Assembly (NCBI RefSeq): GCF_010509575.1
Contig: NZ_CP048437.1
Location: forward strand, 310,001 to 374,000
Length of the DNA: 64,000 nt
DNA from: Faecalibacterium duncaniae
Lineage (GTDB): Bacteria; Bacillota; Clostridia; Oscillospirales; Ruminococcaceae
Direction: 5' to 3'
The notes under the pieces: generated by a model
Database searches by the model: none
What the model was told of the DNA's origin: nothing
Seen by the model: the letters and a program-made list of their open reading frames with translations, nothing else
Made by a program: the position numbers and the translations under genes
In this document: in pieces, positions 42,168 through 51,241 of the stretch
Numbering within the stretch: position 1 is the stretch's first letter
Layout: the number at the start of each line of letters is the position of its first letter

Positions 42168-43442
42168 TTGGCAACACTCCGCAGAAAAAAAGCAGAGCCT
42201 TTTTCCGTCTTTCAGCGGGACCCCGGCCCCTGGCCGCCCATCCTGCTCAACTGGATGGCGACCCTGGCCATCATCATGGTGTTCGGGCTGGTCATGCTGT
42301 TCAGTGCAAGCTATACCACGGGCTATCTCCGCTTTGGGGACAGCTTCCATTACATCAAATCCCAGCTGCTCTGCACGGTGCTGGGCCTGGGCATGATGTT
42401 CCTGTTCTCCTATTTTGACCACCGTTTCCTGCGCAGAATGGTCAAGCTGGGCTATGTTGTCTGCCTGATCCTGCTGGTGCTGGTGCTGTTCAGCAGCCCC
42501 ATCAACGGCTGCCGCCGGTGGATCAGCTTCGGCGGCCTGACCTTACAGGCCTCCGAGGTGGCAAAGTTTGAGATGATCCTGCTCACGGCAGACATCGCCG
42601 CCAGGACCCCGCAGGTCAAATTCGGCGAGGTGCCCCTGCGCAAGTGGGTCTACCACAGCATCGTGGTGGAGCTCATCCGGCCCATCCTGTGGCTGGTGCC
42701 TGTCCTGATCCTGCTGGTGCTGGAGCCCCACATGTCGGGCATCCTGCTGACCACGGCCATCGTGGGCACCATCCTGCTGCTGGGCGGCAGCGGCGGCATC
42801 ATTACCTGGGGCTGCGCCGGTGCCGCGCTGTTCCTGCTGGAGACTTTGCTGAAGCATGTGGACTCCATCGACTACCTGCAGAGCCGTCTGGACGGCTGGA
42901 CGCAGGATCTTGACCGGATGACCAGCCAGACCAAGCAGAGCCTGTACGCCATCGGCTCAGGCGGTGCCACGGGGCTGGGGCTGGGCAACAGCATCGAAAA
43001 GCAGCTCTGGCTGCCGGAGAGCACCAACGACTTTATCTTCAGTGTCGTGTGCGAGGAACTGGGCTTCGTCGGCGCGGTGATCGTCATCGTGCTGTTCGTC
43101 CTCTTTCTGGTGCAGGGCTTCTGGATCGCCTTCCATGCCGAAAACCGGTTCTGCACGCTGGTGGGCATCGGCATCATGGCGCAGATCGCCTGGCAGGTGT
43201 TCTGCAACATCGCCGTTGTCACCAACACCCTGCCCAACACCGGTATTTCGCTGCCCTTCTTCTCCTCCGGCGGCACCAGTCTGATCCTGCTGCTGGCCGA
43301 GATGGGCGTTATGGTCAATATCGGACGCAACGGTGAACGGGCTCGTCTGGAACGGGAGGAAGCCCACGCCGAGCGGGAGCGCCAGCGCAAGGCAAAGACC
43401 ATTGTGCTGGATACCGCGCGCAGAGCGCAGACAGAACAGTAA
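42168..43442 (+). CDS. ftsW: SEDS-family peptidoglycan polymerase FtsW
   Basis: FtsW is the septal glycosyltransferase (RodA/FtsW/SpoVE family). It has 424 aa with about ten membrane helices and LFSASYTTGYLRFGDSFHY near the start. Family motifs NGCRRWISFGGLTLQASEVAKFE and PNTGISLPFFSSGGTSLI are clear. The start is TTG 42168, with AAGGAGGGG upstream. It follows the MraY-like gene and precedes murG, as usual. Confidence 0.94.
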   Translation: MATLRRKKAEPFSVFQRDPGPWPPILLNWMATLAIIMVFGLVMLFSASYTTGYLRFGDSFHYIKSQLLCTVLGLGMMFLFSYFDHRFLRRMVKLGYVVCLILLVLVLFSSPINGCRRWISFGGLTLQASEVAKFEMILLTADIAARTPQVKFGEVPLRKWVYHSIVVELIRPILWLVPVLILLVLEPHMSGILLTTAIVGTILLLGGSGGIITWGCAGAALFLLETLLKHVDSIDYLQSRLDGWTQDLDRMTSQTKQSLYAIGSGGATGLGLGNSIEKQLWLPESTNDFIFSVVCEELGFVGAVIVIVLFVLFLVQGFWIAFHAENRFCTLVGIGIMAQIAWQVFCNIAVVTNTLPNTGISLPFFSSGGTSLILLLAEMGVMVNIGRNGERARLEREEAHAERERQRKAKTIVLDTARRAQTEQ

Positions 43443-43454
43443 GGAGGAACCAAG

Positions 43455-44582
43455 ATGCGTGTACTCATTGCAGCCGGCGGCACTGCCGGCCATATCAACC
43501 CGGCTCTGGCCATTGCGGGAGCCATCAAAAAGGCCGACCCCACCGCCGAGATCCATTTTGCAGGCCGGAAGGAGGGTATGGAGTACCGTCTGGTCACACA
43601 GGCGGGCTATCCCTTCCATCACATCGAGATCACCGGCTTTCAGCGGAAGCTGAGCCTGAACAATATCAAGCGGAATTTCATTACCCTGTGGAATCTGGCA
43701 CTCTCCGGCCCCAAGGCCAAAAAGATGATGAAGGACATCCAGCCCGACCTGGTCATTGGCTGCGGCGGCTATGTGTCCGGCCCGGTGGTGCGCTGCGCCG
43801 CCAGACAGGGCATCAAGACCGCCCTGCATGAGCAAAACGCCTTTCCCGGCGTGACCAACAAGCTGCTGGCCCCGGATGTGGACATCGTATTTGCCGCTGT
43901 GCCCGCCGCCGTGGAAAAGCTGGGCGCACCCGAAAAGACCATCGTGGTGGGCAATCCCGTCCGGCCTGAGGTGTTCACCCAGGCGAAGAACCGGGAAGCC
44001 ATCCGTGCCGAACTGGGCGCAGGCGACCGCACCGTGATCCTCTCCTTTGGCGGCAGTCTGGGTGCCCGCCGCGTGAACGAGGTGGTGGCCGACCTCTGCG
44101 CCTGGGAGCAGAAGAACAAAAAGCCCGTCCTCCATCTCCATGCCACCGGCCAGTACGGCGTGCAGCTGTTTCAGGATCTGGAAAAGGAAAAGGGCTTTGC
44201 CCCCGGCGAGAGCCTTGTGGTGAAGGAATACATCAACAATATGCCCGAGCTGCTGGCCGCAGCGGACCTTGTCATCAGCCGCGCCGGTGCCCTGACACTG
44301 GCCGAGCTGGAGGCTGTGGGCCGTGCCGCCGTGCTTATCCCCAGCCCCAACGTGGCAGAGAACCACCAGTATTACAACGCCATGGAGCTGCAGAAGGCCG
44401 GTGCTGCTGTGGTCATTGAGGAAAAAGACCTGACCGGCGAAAAGCTGGTGCAGACCGTTTCCGGGATGCTGGCCCAGCCCGGCAAGCTGGCTGAGATGGG
44501 CCGCAATGCCCGGAGCCTGTCGGTGGACGACAGCCTGGACCGCATTGCGGATGCCCTGCTCAAGCTGGTCAAGACCCCGTAA
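43455..44582 (+). CDS. murG: UDP-GlcNAc transferase MurG
   Basis: MurG converts lipid I to lipid II at the inner membrane face. It has 375 aa. The acceptor site GGTAGHINPALAIA, the hydrophobic patch GGYVSGP, the LHEQNAFPGVTNKLLA loop and the donor-site RAGALTLAELEA are present. It appears fully normal, which makes the degenerate MraY homologue upstream more striking, since MurG needs lipid I. Confidence 0.97.
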   Translation: MRVLIAAGGTAGHINPALAIAGAIKKADPTAEIHFAGRKEGMEYRLVTQAGYPFHHIEITGFQRKLSLNNIKRNFITLWNLALSGPKAKKMMKDIQPDLVIGCGGYVSGPVVRCAARQGIKTALHEQNAFPGVTNKLLAPDVDIVFAAVPAAVEKLGAPEKTIVVGNPVRPEVFTQAKNREAIRAELGAGDRTVILSFGGSLGARRVNEVVADLCAWEQKNKKPVLHLHATGQYGVQLFQDLEKEKGFAPGESLVVKEYINNMPELLAAADLVISRAGALTLAELEAVGRAAVLIPSPNVAENHQYYNAMELQKAGAAVVIEEKDLTGEKLVQTVSGMLAQPGKLAEMGRNARSLSVDDSLDRIADALLKLVKTP

Positions 44583-44618
44583 CGGAAGGAAAAAACAGAG
44601 GAAAGGAGGTGCAGCCGG

Positions 44619-46268
44619 ATGCCGCAGAATGACCGGAACAGCCGGAACCGCAAGCGCCGCCGGGCCTACGATCAGGCCCGGGATGATCGGCGCGGCGGGC
44701 AGAGCACCCAGCGCCGCAGCAGCGCGGGTGCAGGCAGTGACCTGGGGTACAGCGGGTACGCAGGATATTCCTCCGGCGGCCACCCCATCACGAACCCCAA
44801 TTATGACCCCGATGCGCCCCGCCCCAGCCGGTACACGGAGCGCACGGTGAACTACGGCTCCTACCCGGATAACAGCATCACCTTTCCCACCGGCGGGCGG
44901 AGCAGCCAGAGCGGCGCACAGCGCCCCCGCAGCGGGCAGAGCGGCCAGCGGCGCACCTCCGGGGGCAATCAGCGGAACCGCCGCCCGGCCAGCGGCCAGA
45001 ACCGGAACGCCCAGCGCCGCCCGCAGAACGCTCAGAATCGCAGCGGCCAGCGGATGCGGCCGGTGCAGGGGCAGAACGCCCGGCGTGACCCCGTCCGGCG
45101 GGAGGGCAGGAAAAAGCGGAAGCTGACCCGGGCCGCCATCCGGCGGCGCAGGCTCATGCGGCGGCTCACGGCCCTTGTCATGCTGCTCTGCGTCATCGGC
45201 GCGGGAGTCTACCTCACCGTGACGATGCTGTTCAAGATCAGCTCCATTCAGGTGCAGACAGCGGACGGTGTGGTGCAGGAGGCCGGCGGCTATACCAGCG
45301 ACCAGATCCTGCAGGCGCTGGATGTCCATCTGGAAGAGAATATCTTCAGTTTTGACCCCGGCAGCAAGGCCGCCGCGCTGGAAAAAGTATTCCCCATGCT
45401 GGAGGATATCCGGGTGGAGCGGGATTACCCCGGCACCGTGGTGGTGCGGGTAACAGAAGCCCAGCCTGCCTGGGCCATGCAGACCTCATCCGGCTGGCTG
45501 ACCCTCTCGGGCGGCCTGAAGATCCTGGAAAAGGATTCTGCCCAGCCTGCCGGTCTGCCCACTCTGTACGGCGGCGAACCGGTCTCTGCCGAGCCCGGCG
45601 AACAGCTGACCTTTGCGGCAGAGCCCAAGGCCGACAGCACCCCGGACAGCATCCCGGACAGCGCCGCCGACAGCAGCGCCTCCGGCACTGTTGAGGAGGA
45701 GGCGGACCAGCGGCTGGAAAGCCTGAACACCCTGCTGGCCGCGCTGGATGCCGCAGGCATGAGCGCCGACGTGACCCGCATCGAGTTTGCGGATGTGGAC
45801 GAGATGGCCTTCCTCTATCAGGACCGCATCAGTGTCTGGCTGGGCACCCTGAACGAGCTGGAATATAAGCTCAAGCTGGCAAAGCACGTCCTGCTGAATG
45901 AGGACGGCAAGGGCTGTGCCGCGACCGACACCGGAAAGCTGGACTTCACCCATATCAGCATGTCCAGCACCCGCAAGTTCACCTTTGCACAGGGCGAGCC
46001 GGAGCTGCCCTCCGGCTACATCTTGCCTGAACCGGTGGAGGAAACACCCACCGAAGAAGGTGTGACCGGTGAGACGGCAGAAGGCACGGCCACAGACGGC
46101 ACCGCCCCGGCAGAGGGTGAAGCCGCCGCAGATGCCGCTGCCGAAACACCAACGGATACCGCCGCAGCCCCGGCAGGACCCGAAGCCGGACCGACGGCAC
46201 AGCCGACCCCCGCCGAAGGAACGACCCCGGCGGCGGGCGATGCAAACCAACCCCAAACGACCCAATGA
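44619..46268 (+). CDS. ftsQ: FtsQ/DivIB-like POTRA protein with very long tails
   Basis: This 549-aa protein is about twice the usual FtsQ/DivIB length. Residues 1-165 are an Arg/Gln/Asn/Gly/Ser-rich basic disordered tail; a membrane helix lies near 182-204, a POTRA-like domain near 208-285 (ISSIQVQTADGVV), a beta domain follows, and the last ~85 residues are Pro/Thr/Ala/Glu-rich. FtsQ bridges the divisome proteins. The order after murG supports it. AAAGGAGG lies 11 bases before ATG 44619. Confidence 0.82.
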   Translation: MPQNDRNSRNRKRRRAYDQARDDRRGGQSTQRRSSAGAGSDLGYSGYAGYSSGGHPITNPNYDPDAPRPSRYTERTVNYGSYPDNSITFPTGGRSSQSGAQRPRSGQSGQRRTSGGNQRNRRPASGQNRNAQRRPQNAQNRSGQRMRPVQGQNARRDPVRREGRKKRKLTRAAIRRRRLMRRLTALVMLLCVIGAGVYLTVTMLFKISSIQVQTADGVVQEAGGYTSDQILQALDVHLEENIFSFDPGSKAAALEKVFPMLEDIRVERDYPGTVVVRVTEAQPAWAMQTSSGWLTLSGGLKILEKDSAQPAGLPTLYGGEPVSAEPGEQLTFAAEPKADSTPDSIPDSAADSSASGTVEEEADQRLESLNTLLAALDAAGMSADVTRIEFADVDEMAFLYQDRISVWLGTLNELEYKLKLAKHVLLNEDGKGCAATDTGKLDFTHISMSSTRKFTFAQGEPELPSGYILPEPVEETPTEEGVTGETAEGTATDGTAPAEGEAAADAAAETPTDTAAAPAGPEAGPTAQPTPAEGTTPAAGDANQPQTTQ

Positions 46269-46283
46269 GGAGCGTGTAATGTT

Positions 46284-47762
46284 ATGAAGCTGGAACAATT
46301 ACTGGAAGGCGTGCCCTTTACGCTGGTGCAGGGCAGCCTGGATACCGAAGTGCAGGACATCATCTACGACAGCCGGAAGGCAGCCCCGGGCCTTGCCTTT
46401 GTCTGCATCGTGGGCACTCAGCGTGACAGCCACGAGTTTGCCGCGGACTGCGCCGCCAAGGGCGTGAGCGTGCTGGTCATCCAGCATGACATTGACCTTT
46501 CTGCCATGCCCGGTGTGACCGTGGTCAAGGTGGAGAGCAGCCGCTATGCCATGGCGCTGATGAGCGGCAACCTCTTTGGCAACCCCTCCCGCCAGATGAC
46601 CATGATCGGCGTGACCGGTACCAAGGGCAAGACCACCACCACCCACATGATCAAGAGCGTGCTGGAAGCTGCCGGGAAAAAGGTCGGCATGATCGGCACC
46701 AACGGCATCTATTTCATGGGCTGTCATCAGGAGACCGCCAACACCACCCCTGAGAGCTACGAGCTGCAAAAGACCTTCCGCCAGTTTCTGGATGCAGGCT
46801 GCGACGTGGCCCTGATGGAGGTGTCCAGCCAGGGCCTGATGATGGACCGTGTGGCGGGGGTGCACTATGATATCGGCGTGTTCACCAACCTTTCCCCCGA
46901 CCACATCGGCCCCGGTGAGCACAAGACCTTTGAGGAGTACCGCAGCTGGAAGGGGCAGCTCTTCCGGCGGTGTGATGTGGGCGTGGTGAACATCGATGAC
47001 GAGAACACCGAAGCCCTGCTGGAAGGCCACACCTGCAAGCTGGTGACCTATGGCCGCAGTGAAAAGGCCGACTACCGCGCCGAGGGCTGTGAGCTGCTGC
47101 GCACCCACGATTTTCTGGGCGTGGCGTTCCACGTTTCCGGCAGAGACAATATGGATGTCAGGGTGAACATGCCCGGCGAGTTCAGCGTCTACAACGCGCT
47201 GGCTGCCCTGGCCGTGGGCAAGGTGCTGGGCCTGCCCGATGCCGCCATCCATGAGGGTCTGGGCAAGTGCGTGGTCAAGGGCCGCGTGGAGCTGGTGCCC
47301 ATCAGCAAAAAGTTCACCATCCTGCTGGATTACGCCCACAACGAGGTCTCCACCGAGAGCCTGCTCACCACCCTGCGGGCCTATCACCCCCACCGGCTGG
47401 TGGTGGTGTTCGGCTGCGGCGGCAACCGCTCCAAGCTGCGCCGCTACGGCATGGGCGAGACCTGTGCAAAAATGGCGGATTTCTCCATCCTGACCGAGGA
47501 CAACAACCGCTTTGAGAAGATCGAGGACATCCTCGCCGATATCCGGGTGGGCATGAACAAGGGCAACCCCGATGCCAAGTTTGTGGAGATCCCAGACCGT
47601 CTGGACGCGCTCCACTACGCTGTGGATCACGCCCAGGAGGGCGACCTGATCGCCGTCATCGGCAAGGGCCACGAGACCTACCGCGACCGTGAGGGCGTGA
47701 AAACCCCCTTCCTGGAACGGGAGCTGCTGGAAGAATACGCCCAGCAGATCGGGTTGGAATAA
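46284..47762 (+). CDS. murE: MurE-family muropeptide ligase
   Basis: MurE adds the third amino acid to UDP-MurNAc-dipeptide. It has 492 aa with the P-loop GVTGTKGKTTTTH and the central MEVSSQGLMMDRV. The specificity motif, DNPR in diaminopimelate enzymes, reads DNNR (LTEDNNRFEK, about 47497-47526): Arg is kept but Pro is Asn. Diaminopimelate is still the best guess. It is the last gene of the cluster; murD is absent from the window. Confidence 0.93.
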   Translation: MKLEQLLEGVPFTLVQGSLDTEVQDIIYDSRKAAPGLAFVCIVGTQRDSHEFAADCAAKGVSVLVIQHDIDLSAMPGVTVVKVESSRYAMALMSGNLFGNPSRQMTMIGVTGTKGKTTTTHMIKSVLEAAGKKVGMIGTNGIYFMGCHQETANTTPESYELQKTFRQFLDAGCDVALMEVSSQGLMMDRVAGVHYDIGVFTNLSPDHIGPGEHKTFEEYRSWKGQLFRRCDVGVVNIDDENTEALLEGHTCKLVTYGRSEKADYRAEGCELLRTHDFLGVAFHVSGRDNMDVRVNMPGEFSVYNALAALAVGKVLGLPDAAIHEGLGKCVVKGRVELVPISKKFTILLDYAHNEVSTESLLTTLRAYHPHRLVVVFGCGGNRSKLRRYGMGETCAKMADFSILTEDNNRFEKIEDILADIRVGMNKGNPDAKFVEIPDRLDALHYAVDHAQEGDLIAVIGKGHETYRDREGVKTPFLERELLEEYAQQIGLE

Positions 47763-47767
47763 ACAAC

Positions 47768-47804
47768 AAAAACGCGCTGTGTCGTTGGACACGGCGCGTT
47801 TTTT
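47768..47804. terminator. Terminator of the dcw cluster
   Basis: The AACGCGCTGTGTC / GACACGGCGCGTT stem is followed by TTTT and may serve both directions. Confidence 0.85.
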
Positions 47805-47885
47805 GCTGCTGCTTTGGCACGCAGGCCTTCGGCTCAGCAGGATCGAATTTGCAGGCGGCCGGCACTCGCACGGCCATGGCAGCGC

Positions 47886-49205
47886 TTACGCGCCCCACAC
47901 CAGCCAGAGATACACATAGCCCGTCAGGACGGCTGCCAGCGTGAACGGGATGCCGATGCGCAGGAAATCACGGGTGCGCACCTGCTCACCCTGCTTGCGC
48001 AGGATGCCGATGGCTGCAATGTTGGCCGAAGCGCCAATGGGGGTCAGGTTGCCGCCCAGAGTTGCGCCCGTGAGCAGGCCGAAATAAAACAGCTCGGGCG
48101 GGAAGCCTGCACCGCCGTTCATCAGCCCGGCAATGCCCTGCACCACCGGCAGCATGGTGGCCACATAGGGGATGTTGTCGATGAAGGCAGAAAGGCCCAC
48201 CGAGACGAATACCAGCAGGGTATAGAGCCGGAAGGGATCATCACCGGAGAGGGTGTAGAACAGCTGGGCGGCGGCATCGATGACCCCGGCCTTGCGGATG
48301 CCCTCGATCAGGATGAACAGCCCGAACAACAGGAGCAGGGTGTCACAGTCCAGCTCCCGGGCCGCCAGCCGGAACGGCGCGAACGAGCGGCGGCGCAGGC
48401 AGGCGCGCAGGATGCCGAACAGGCAGACCCCTGCACAGATCAGACCGCTGCGCAGGCCATAGAGCGCCAGCGGCAGACCGCCCGCAGGCTGGGGCAGGAA
48501 GGAGGCCGCGATGAGCAGGCCCACCGTCAGCAGCATCAGGGCGGAGGGAACCGTGTCGGTGACCTCGGTCTCCACCGTGGCCGAGATGGGCTGGGTCTCG
48601 TGCCGGAAGGTGAACAGCAGCACGCCCAGAGAGGCCAGCGCCCCCAGCTCCACCCCGAAGAAGATGCCGGGCCTGCCCTCCATCCAGAAGAAATTGAAGA
48701 AGTTCATCCCCGCAAAGCCGCCCAGCAGGATGCTGGTGGTGTCGCCCACAAGGGTGGCGGCTCCCTGCAGGTTGGAGGAGACCGCAATGGAGATGAGGAC
48801 GGGCACGGGGGAGATCTTGAGCTTGCGGGCAATGGCAAGGCCCACCGGGGCCACCATGAGCACTGTGGCAACATTGTCCACAAAGGCGCTGATGACCCCG
48901 GCAAAGAGGGCCAGCATACACACGGCCCATTTCACATTGGGCACCCGCACGATGAGCAGCTCGGCCAGCCGGGCAGGCATCCTGCTCTCAATAAAGAGGG
49001 AGACCGTGCCCATGGTGCCCGCCATCATCAGCAGGACATTGAAGTCCACAGCCCGGGCGGCATCCATCAGGGTAAAGTCCCACAGGCCCGCCGCGCCCAG
49101 AGCCAGAAACAGAGCGGCCCCGCCCAGCGCGGCAAAAGGCCGGTACTGCGGCAGGGCCAGCATCAGAAGATAGGTCAGCAGAAAAATGATCAGTGCAGGA
49201 AGCAT
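47886..49205 (-). CDS. SLC13/ArsB-type anion permease
   Basis: This 439-aa polytopic protein with about 11 helices belongs to the ion-transporter (IT) superfamily. Signatures include VDNVATVLMVAPVGLAIA and SAFIDNIPYVATMLPV, and the closing NLTPIGASANIAAIGI. Candidates are arsenite, dicarboxylate/citrate or sodium transport; the substrate is open. It begins 9 bases after the response-regulator stop, so it is co-transcribed with the KdpDE-like pair, which may control or sense its substrate. Confidence 0.85.
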   Translation of the reverse strand: MLPALIIFLLTYLLMLALPQYRPFAALGGAALFLALGAAGLWDFTLMDAARAVDFNVLLMMAGTMGTVSLFIESRMPARLAELLIVRVPNVKWAVCMLALFAGVISAFVDNVATVLMVAPVGLAIARKLKISPVPVLISIAVSSNLQGAATLVGDTTSILLGGFAGMNFFNFFWMEGRPGIFFGVELGALASLGVLLFTFRHETQPISATVETEVTDTVPSALMLLTVGLLIAASFLPQPAGGLPLALYGLRSGLICAGVCLFGILRACLRRRSFAPFRLAARELDCDTLLLLFGLFILIEGIRKAGVIDAAAQLFYTLSGDDPFRLYTLLVFVSVGLSAFIDNIPYVATMLPVVQGIAGLMNGGAGFPPELFYFGLLTGATLGGNLTPIGASANIAAIGILRKQGEQVRTRDFLRIGIPFTLAAVLTGYVYLWLVWGA

Positions 49206-49214
49206 ACGCAGTCC

Positions 49215-49940
49215 TCAGCTTTCGGGCCTGGCATCGGTGTCCTCGTCGATCATCCGGTATCCCACGCCCAGTTCGTTCAGAATATAGGTGTTGCGGCCAG
49301 GCACGCTGCCCAGCTTTTTGCGGATGTTTGCCATGTTGACCTGCAGCTTTTTGGTGCTGCCGCAGTCGGTATCGCCCCAGATGGCCCGCACGATGGCGGC
49401 ATAGGTCATCACCCGGCCTGCATGTTCCGAGAGGAAGGCCACGATGTTATATTCGGTCTGGGTCAGCTTGATCTCGGCACCGTCCACAAAGACCTTGCGG
49501 CGCTCATAGTTGATCTCAAGCCCCTGTGCCCGGAACAAGCCGCCGGGCATCCCGCCCAGCACGCCGAAGCGGTTGGTGCGCAGGGCGGCGCGCACCCGGG
49601 CCAGCAGCTCGCCGGTGCCAAAGGGTTTGGTGATGTAATCGTTGGCTCCCAGATCCAGCGCTTCGATCTTGTCCTGCTCGGTGGTGCGGGCCGAGAGCAC
49701 GACGATGGGGGTCAGGAACTTCTGCCGCACAAAACGGATGAGCTCCAGACCGTCCCGGTCAGGCAGGCCCAGATCCAGGATGATAAGGTCCGGATTGTGG
49801 GAGGTGAACAGGGTCTGACCCATGGCGCAGGTGTTGGCAACAAGGGCCTGATAGCCGTTGGTCTCCAGCAGCGTCTCAATAAAGCTGCAGATGTTGGCCT
49901 CATCTTCCACGACCAGAACCTTGAATTTGTTATTGCTCAT
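49215..49940 (-). CDS. OmpR/KdpE-type response regulator
   Basis: This 241-aa DNA-binding regulator has a receiver domain (LVVEDE, phosphorylatable Asp in LIILDLGLPD, LSART, KPF) and a winged-helix C-terminus (LTQTEYNIVAFLSEHAGRV...GVGYRM). The start is ATG 49940, nine bases after GGAGG; ATG 49946 lies only three bases from it. It overlaps the kinase gene by 11 bases. It resembles KdpE, but no kdpFABC is present in the window. Confidence 0.92.
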   Translation of the reverse strand: MSNNKFKVLVVEDEANICSFIETLLETNGYQALVANTCAMGQTLFTSHNPDLIILDLGLPDRDGLELIRFVRQKFLTPIVVLSARTTEQDKIEALDLGANDYITKPFGTGELLARVRAALRTNRFGVLGGMPGGLFRAQGLEINYERRKVFVDGAEIKLTQTEYNIVAFLSEHAGRVMTYAAIVRAIWGDTDCGSTKKLQVNMANIRKKLGSVPGRNTYILNELGVGYRMIDEDTDARPES

Positions 49941-51006
49941 CTTCATTTTCCTCCGTCTCAATCGATTCGGTCTCCAGCCAGAAGCGGATGCTGGTGCCCT
50001 CGCCCACCTTGCTCTCGGCCTGGATCTCGCCGCCGTGCGCCTTGACGATGGCGGCACAGACCGAAAGGCCGATGCCCATGCCGTGCTTGCCGCTGTCGGC
50101 CGCGGCATCGGCGGGCAGCACACCGGTGAACAGGGTGCGCAGGCGTTCCTTCGGAATGCCGCAGCCGTTGTCCGATACCTCAAACACCGCCCGGCTGCCC
50201 AGCGTGAACACCCGCAGGGTCAGCTGGGTCATCCCCTCGGCGTGGACGGCGGCATTCTCCAAAAGGTTCGTCAGCACCTGCGAGATCAGCATCGAGTCCA
50301 TGGGGATCACGATGAAGCTGTCGGGCAGGTAGGTGGTAACGGGCACCTTGGGGTAGCGCTTCTGGAACCGTACCAGCACGGTATCGATCAGCTCGTCCAG
50401 CACGGTGGGGGTCTTTTGCACGGCTACCTGCCCGCCGTCAAAGCGGGTGACAGACAGCAGGTTCTCCACCATCCGGTTCAGCCACTGGGCATCGGAACAG
50501 GCTTCGCCAAGAAGTTTTAATTTTTGCTCTTTTTCCAGGCTGTCATAATTTTCAATGACCGTGGAACAGGCCCCGTAAATGGAAGTAAGGGGCGTGCGCA
50601 GATCGTGGGAGACGGCCCGCAGCAGGGTGGCCCGCATCTTTTCGGTCTCGCTCTCCATCCGCAGCTGTTCCTGCTTTTTGATGCGGGTGGTCAGGGTGCT
50701 GGTCATAATGGACACCACCAGCATCGCCATGCCCGAGAACAGGTTTTCCGGCAGAGTGAAGTTGAAGGCAAAGTAAGGGGAGCGGAACGCAAAATTCACG
50801 GCCAGCACGCCGATCAGGGAAGCCACTACGCCCCACACATAACCATCCGTATAGACCGAGATCAAAAAAACTGCCAGAACAAACACCATCGATGCAACGC
50901 CGTCGATCCGGCCGGTGATCTGCTGTGTGCCGGTCACGATGAGAAAGGCGGCGCACAGCACAGCGGCCAGGACCAGCGCGTCGTGCCAGCGGGTCTTCTG
51001 CTTCAT
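49930..51006 (-). CDS. KdpD-type sensor histidine kinase, short form
   Basis: This 358-aa membrane kinase has DUF4118-like helices (about residues 10-105), then HisKA with SHDLRTPLTSIYG (phospho-accepting His) and an HATPase with NLLENAAVHA, DNGCGIP and GMGIGLSVCAAIV. Compared with full KdpD (about 900 aa) it lacks the N-terminal KdpD and universal-stress domains. It pairs with the overlapping response regulator and the permease behind it. Confidence 0.9.
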   Translation of the reverse strand: MKQKTRWHDALVLAAVLCAAFLIVTGTQQITGRIDGVASMVFVLAVFLISVYTDGYVWGVVASLIGVLAVNFAFRSPYFAFNFTLPENLFSGMAMLVVSIMTSTLTTRIKKQEQLRMESETEKMRATLLRAVSHDLRTPLTSIYGACSTVIENYDSLEKEQKLKLLGEACSDAQWLNRMVENLLSVTRFDGGQVAVQKTPTVLDELIDTVLVRFQKRYPKVPVTTYLPDSFIVIPMDSMLISQVLTNLLENAAVHAEGMTQLTLRVFTLGSRAVFEVSDNGCGIPKERLRTLFTGVLPADAAADSGKHGMGIGLSVCAAIVKAHGGEIQAESKVGEGTSIRFWLETESIETEENEDEQ

Positions 51007-51138
51007 GGGGATCCCTCCATATCTATTCTACTCCAGATGAAAAGTATACCATACTTTTCCTAAAGATGCAGTAAAGGCTGAAAAAAGAGCGGTTGTTCCG
51101 GGGCGAAAAACGCCGGATGGTGCGTAAAAAATGAAGGA

Positions 51139-51187
51139 GAAACCACAAAAGGCCCCGGAATGCGCTTCCGAGGCCTTTTGTGGTTTT
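51139..51187. terminator. Long bidirectional terminator
   Basis: The stem AAACCACAAAAGGCC / GGCCTTTTGTGGTTT continues inward with one mismatch (CGGAA/TTCCG). It separates the kinase gene from the surface-protein gene. Confidence 0.8.
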
Positions 51188-51241
51188 GGGATATTCAGAA
51201 CTTCTGCCAAGATGCGGAACTCGGCAGAAGGGGGTTGGCGC

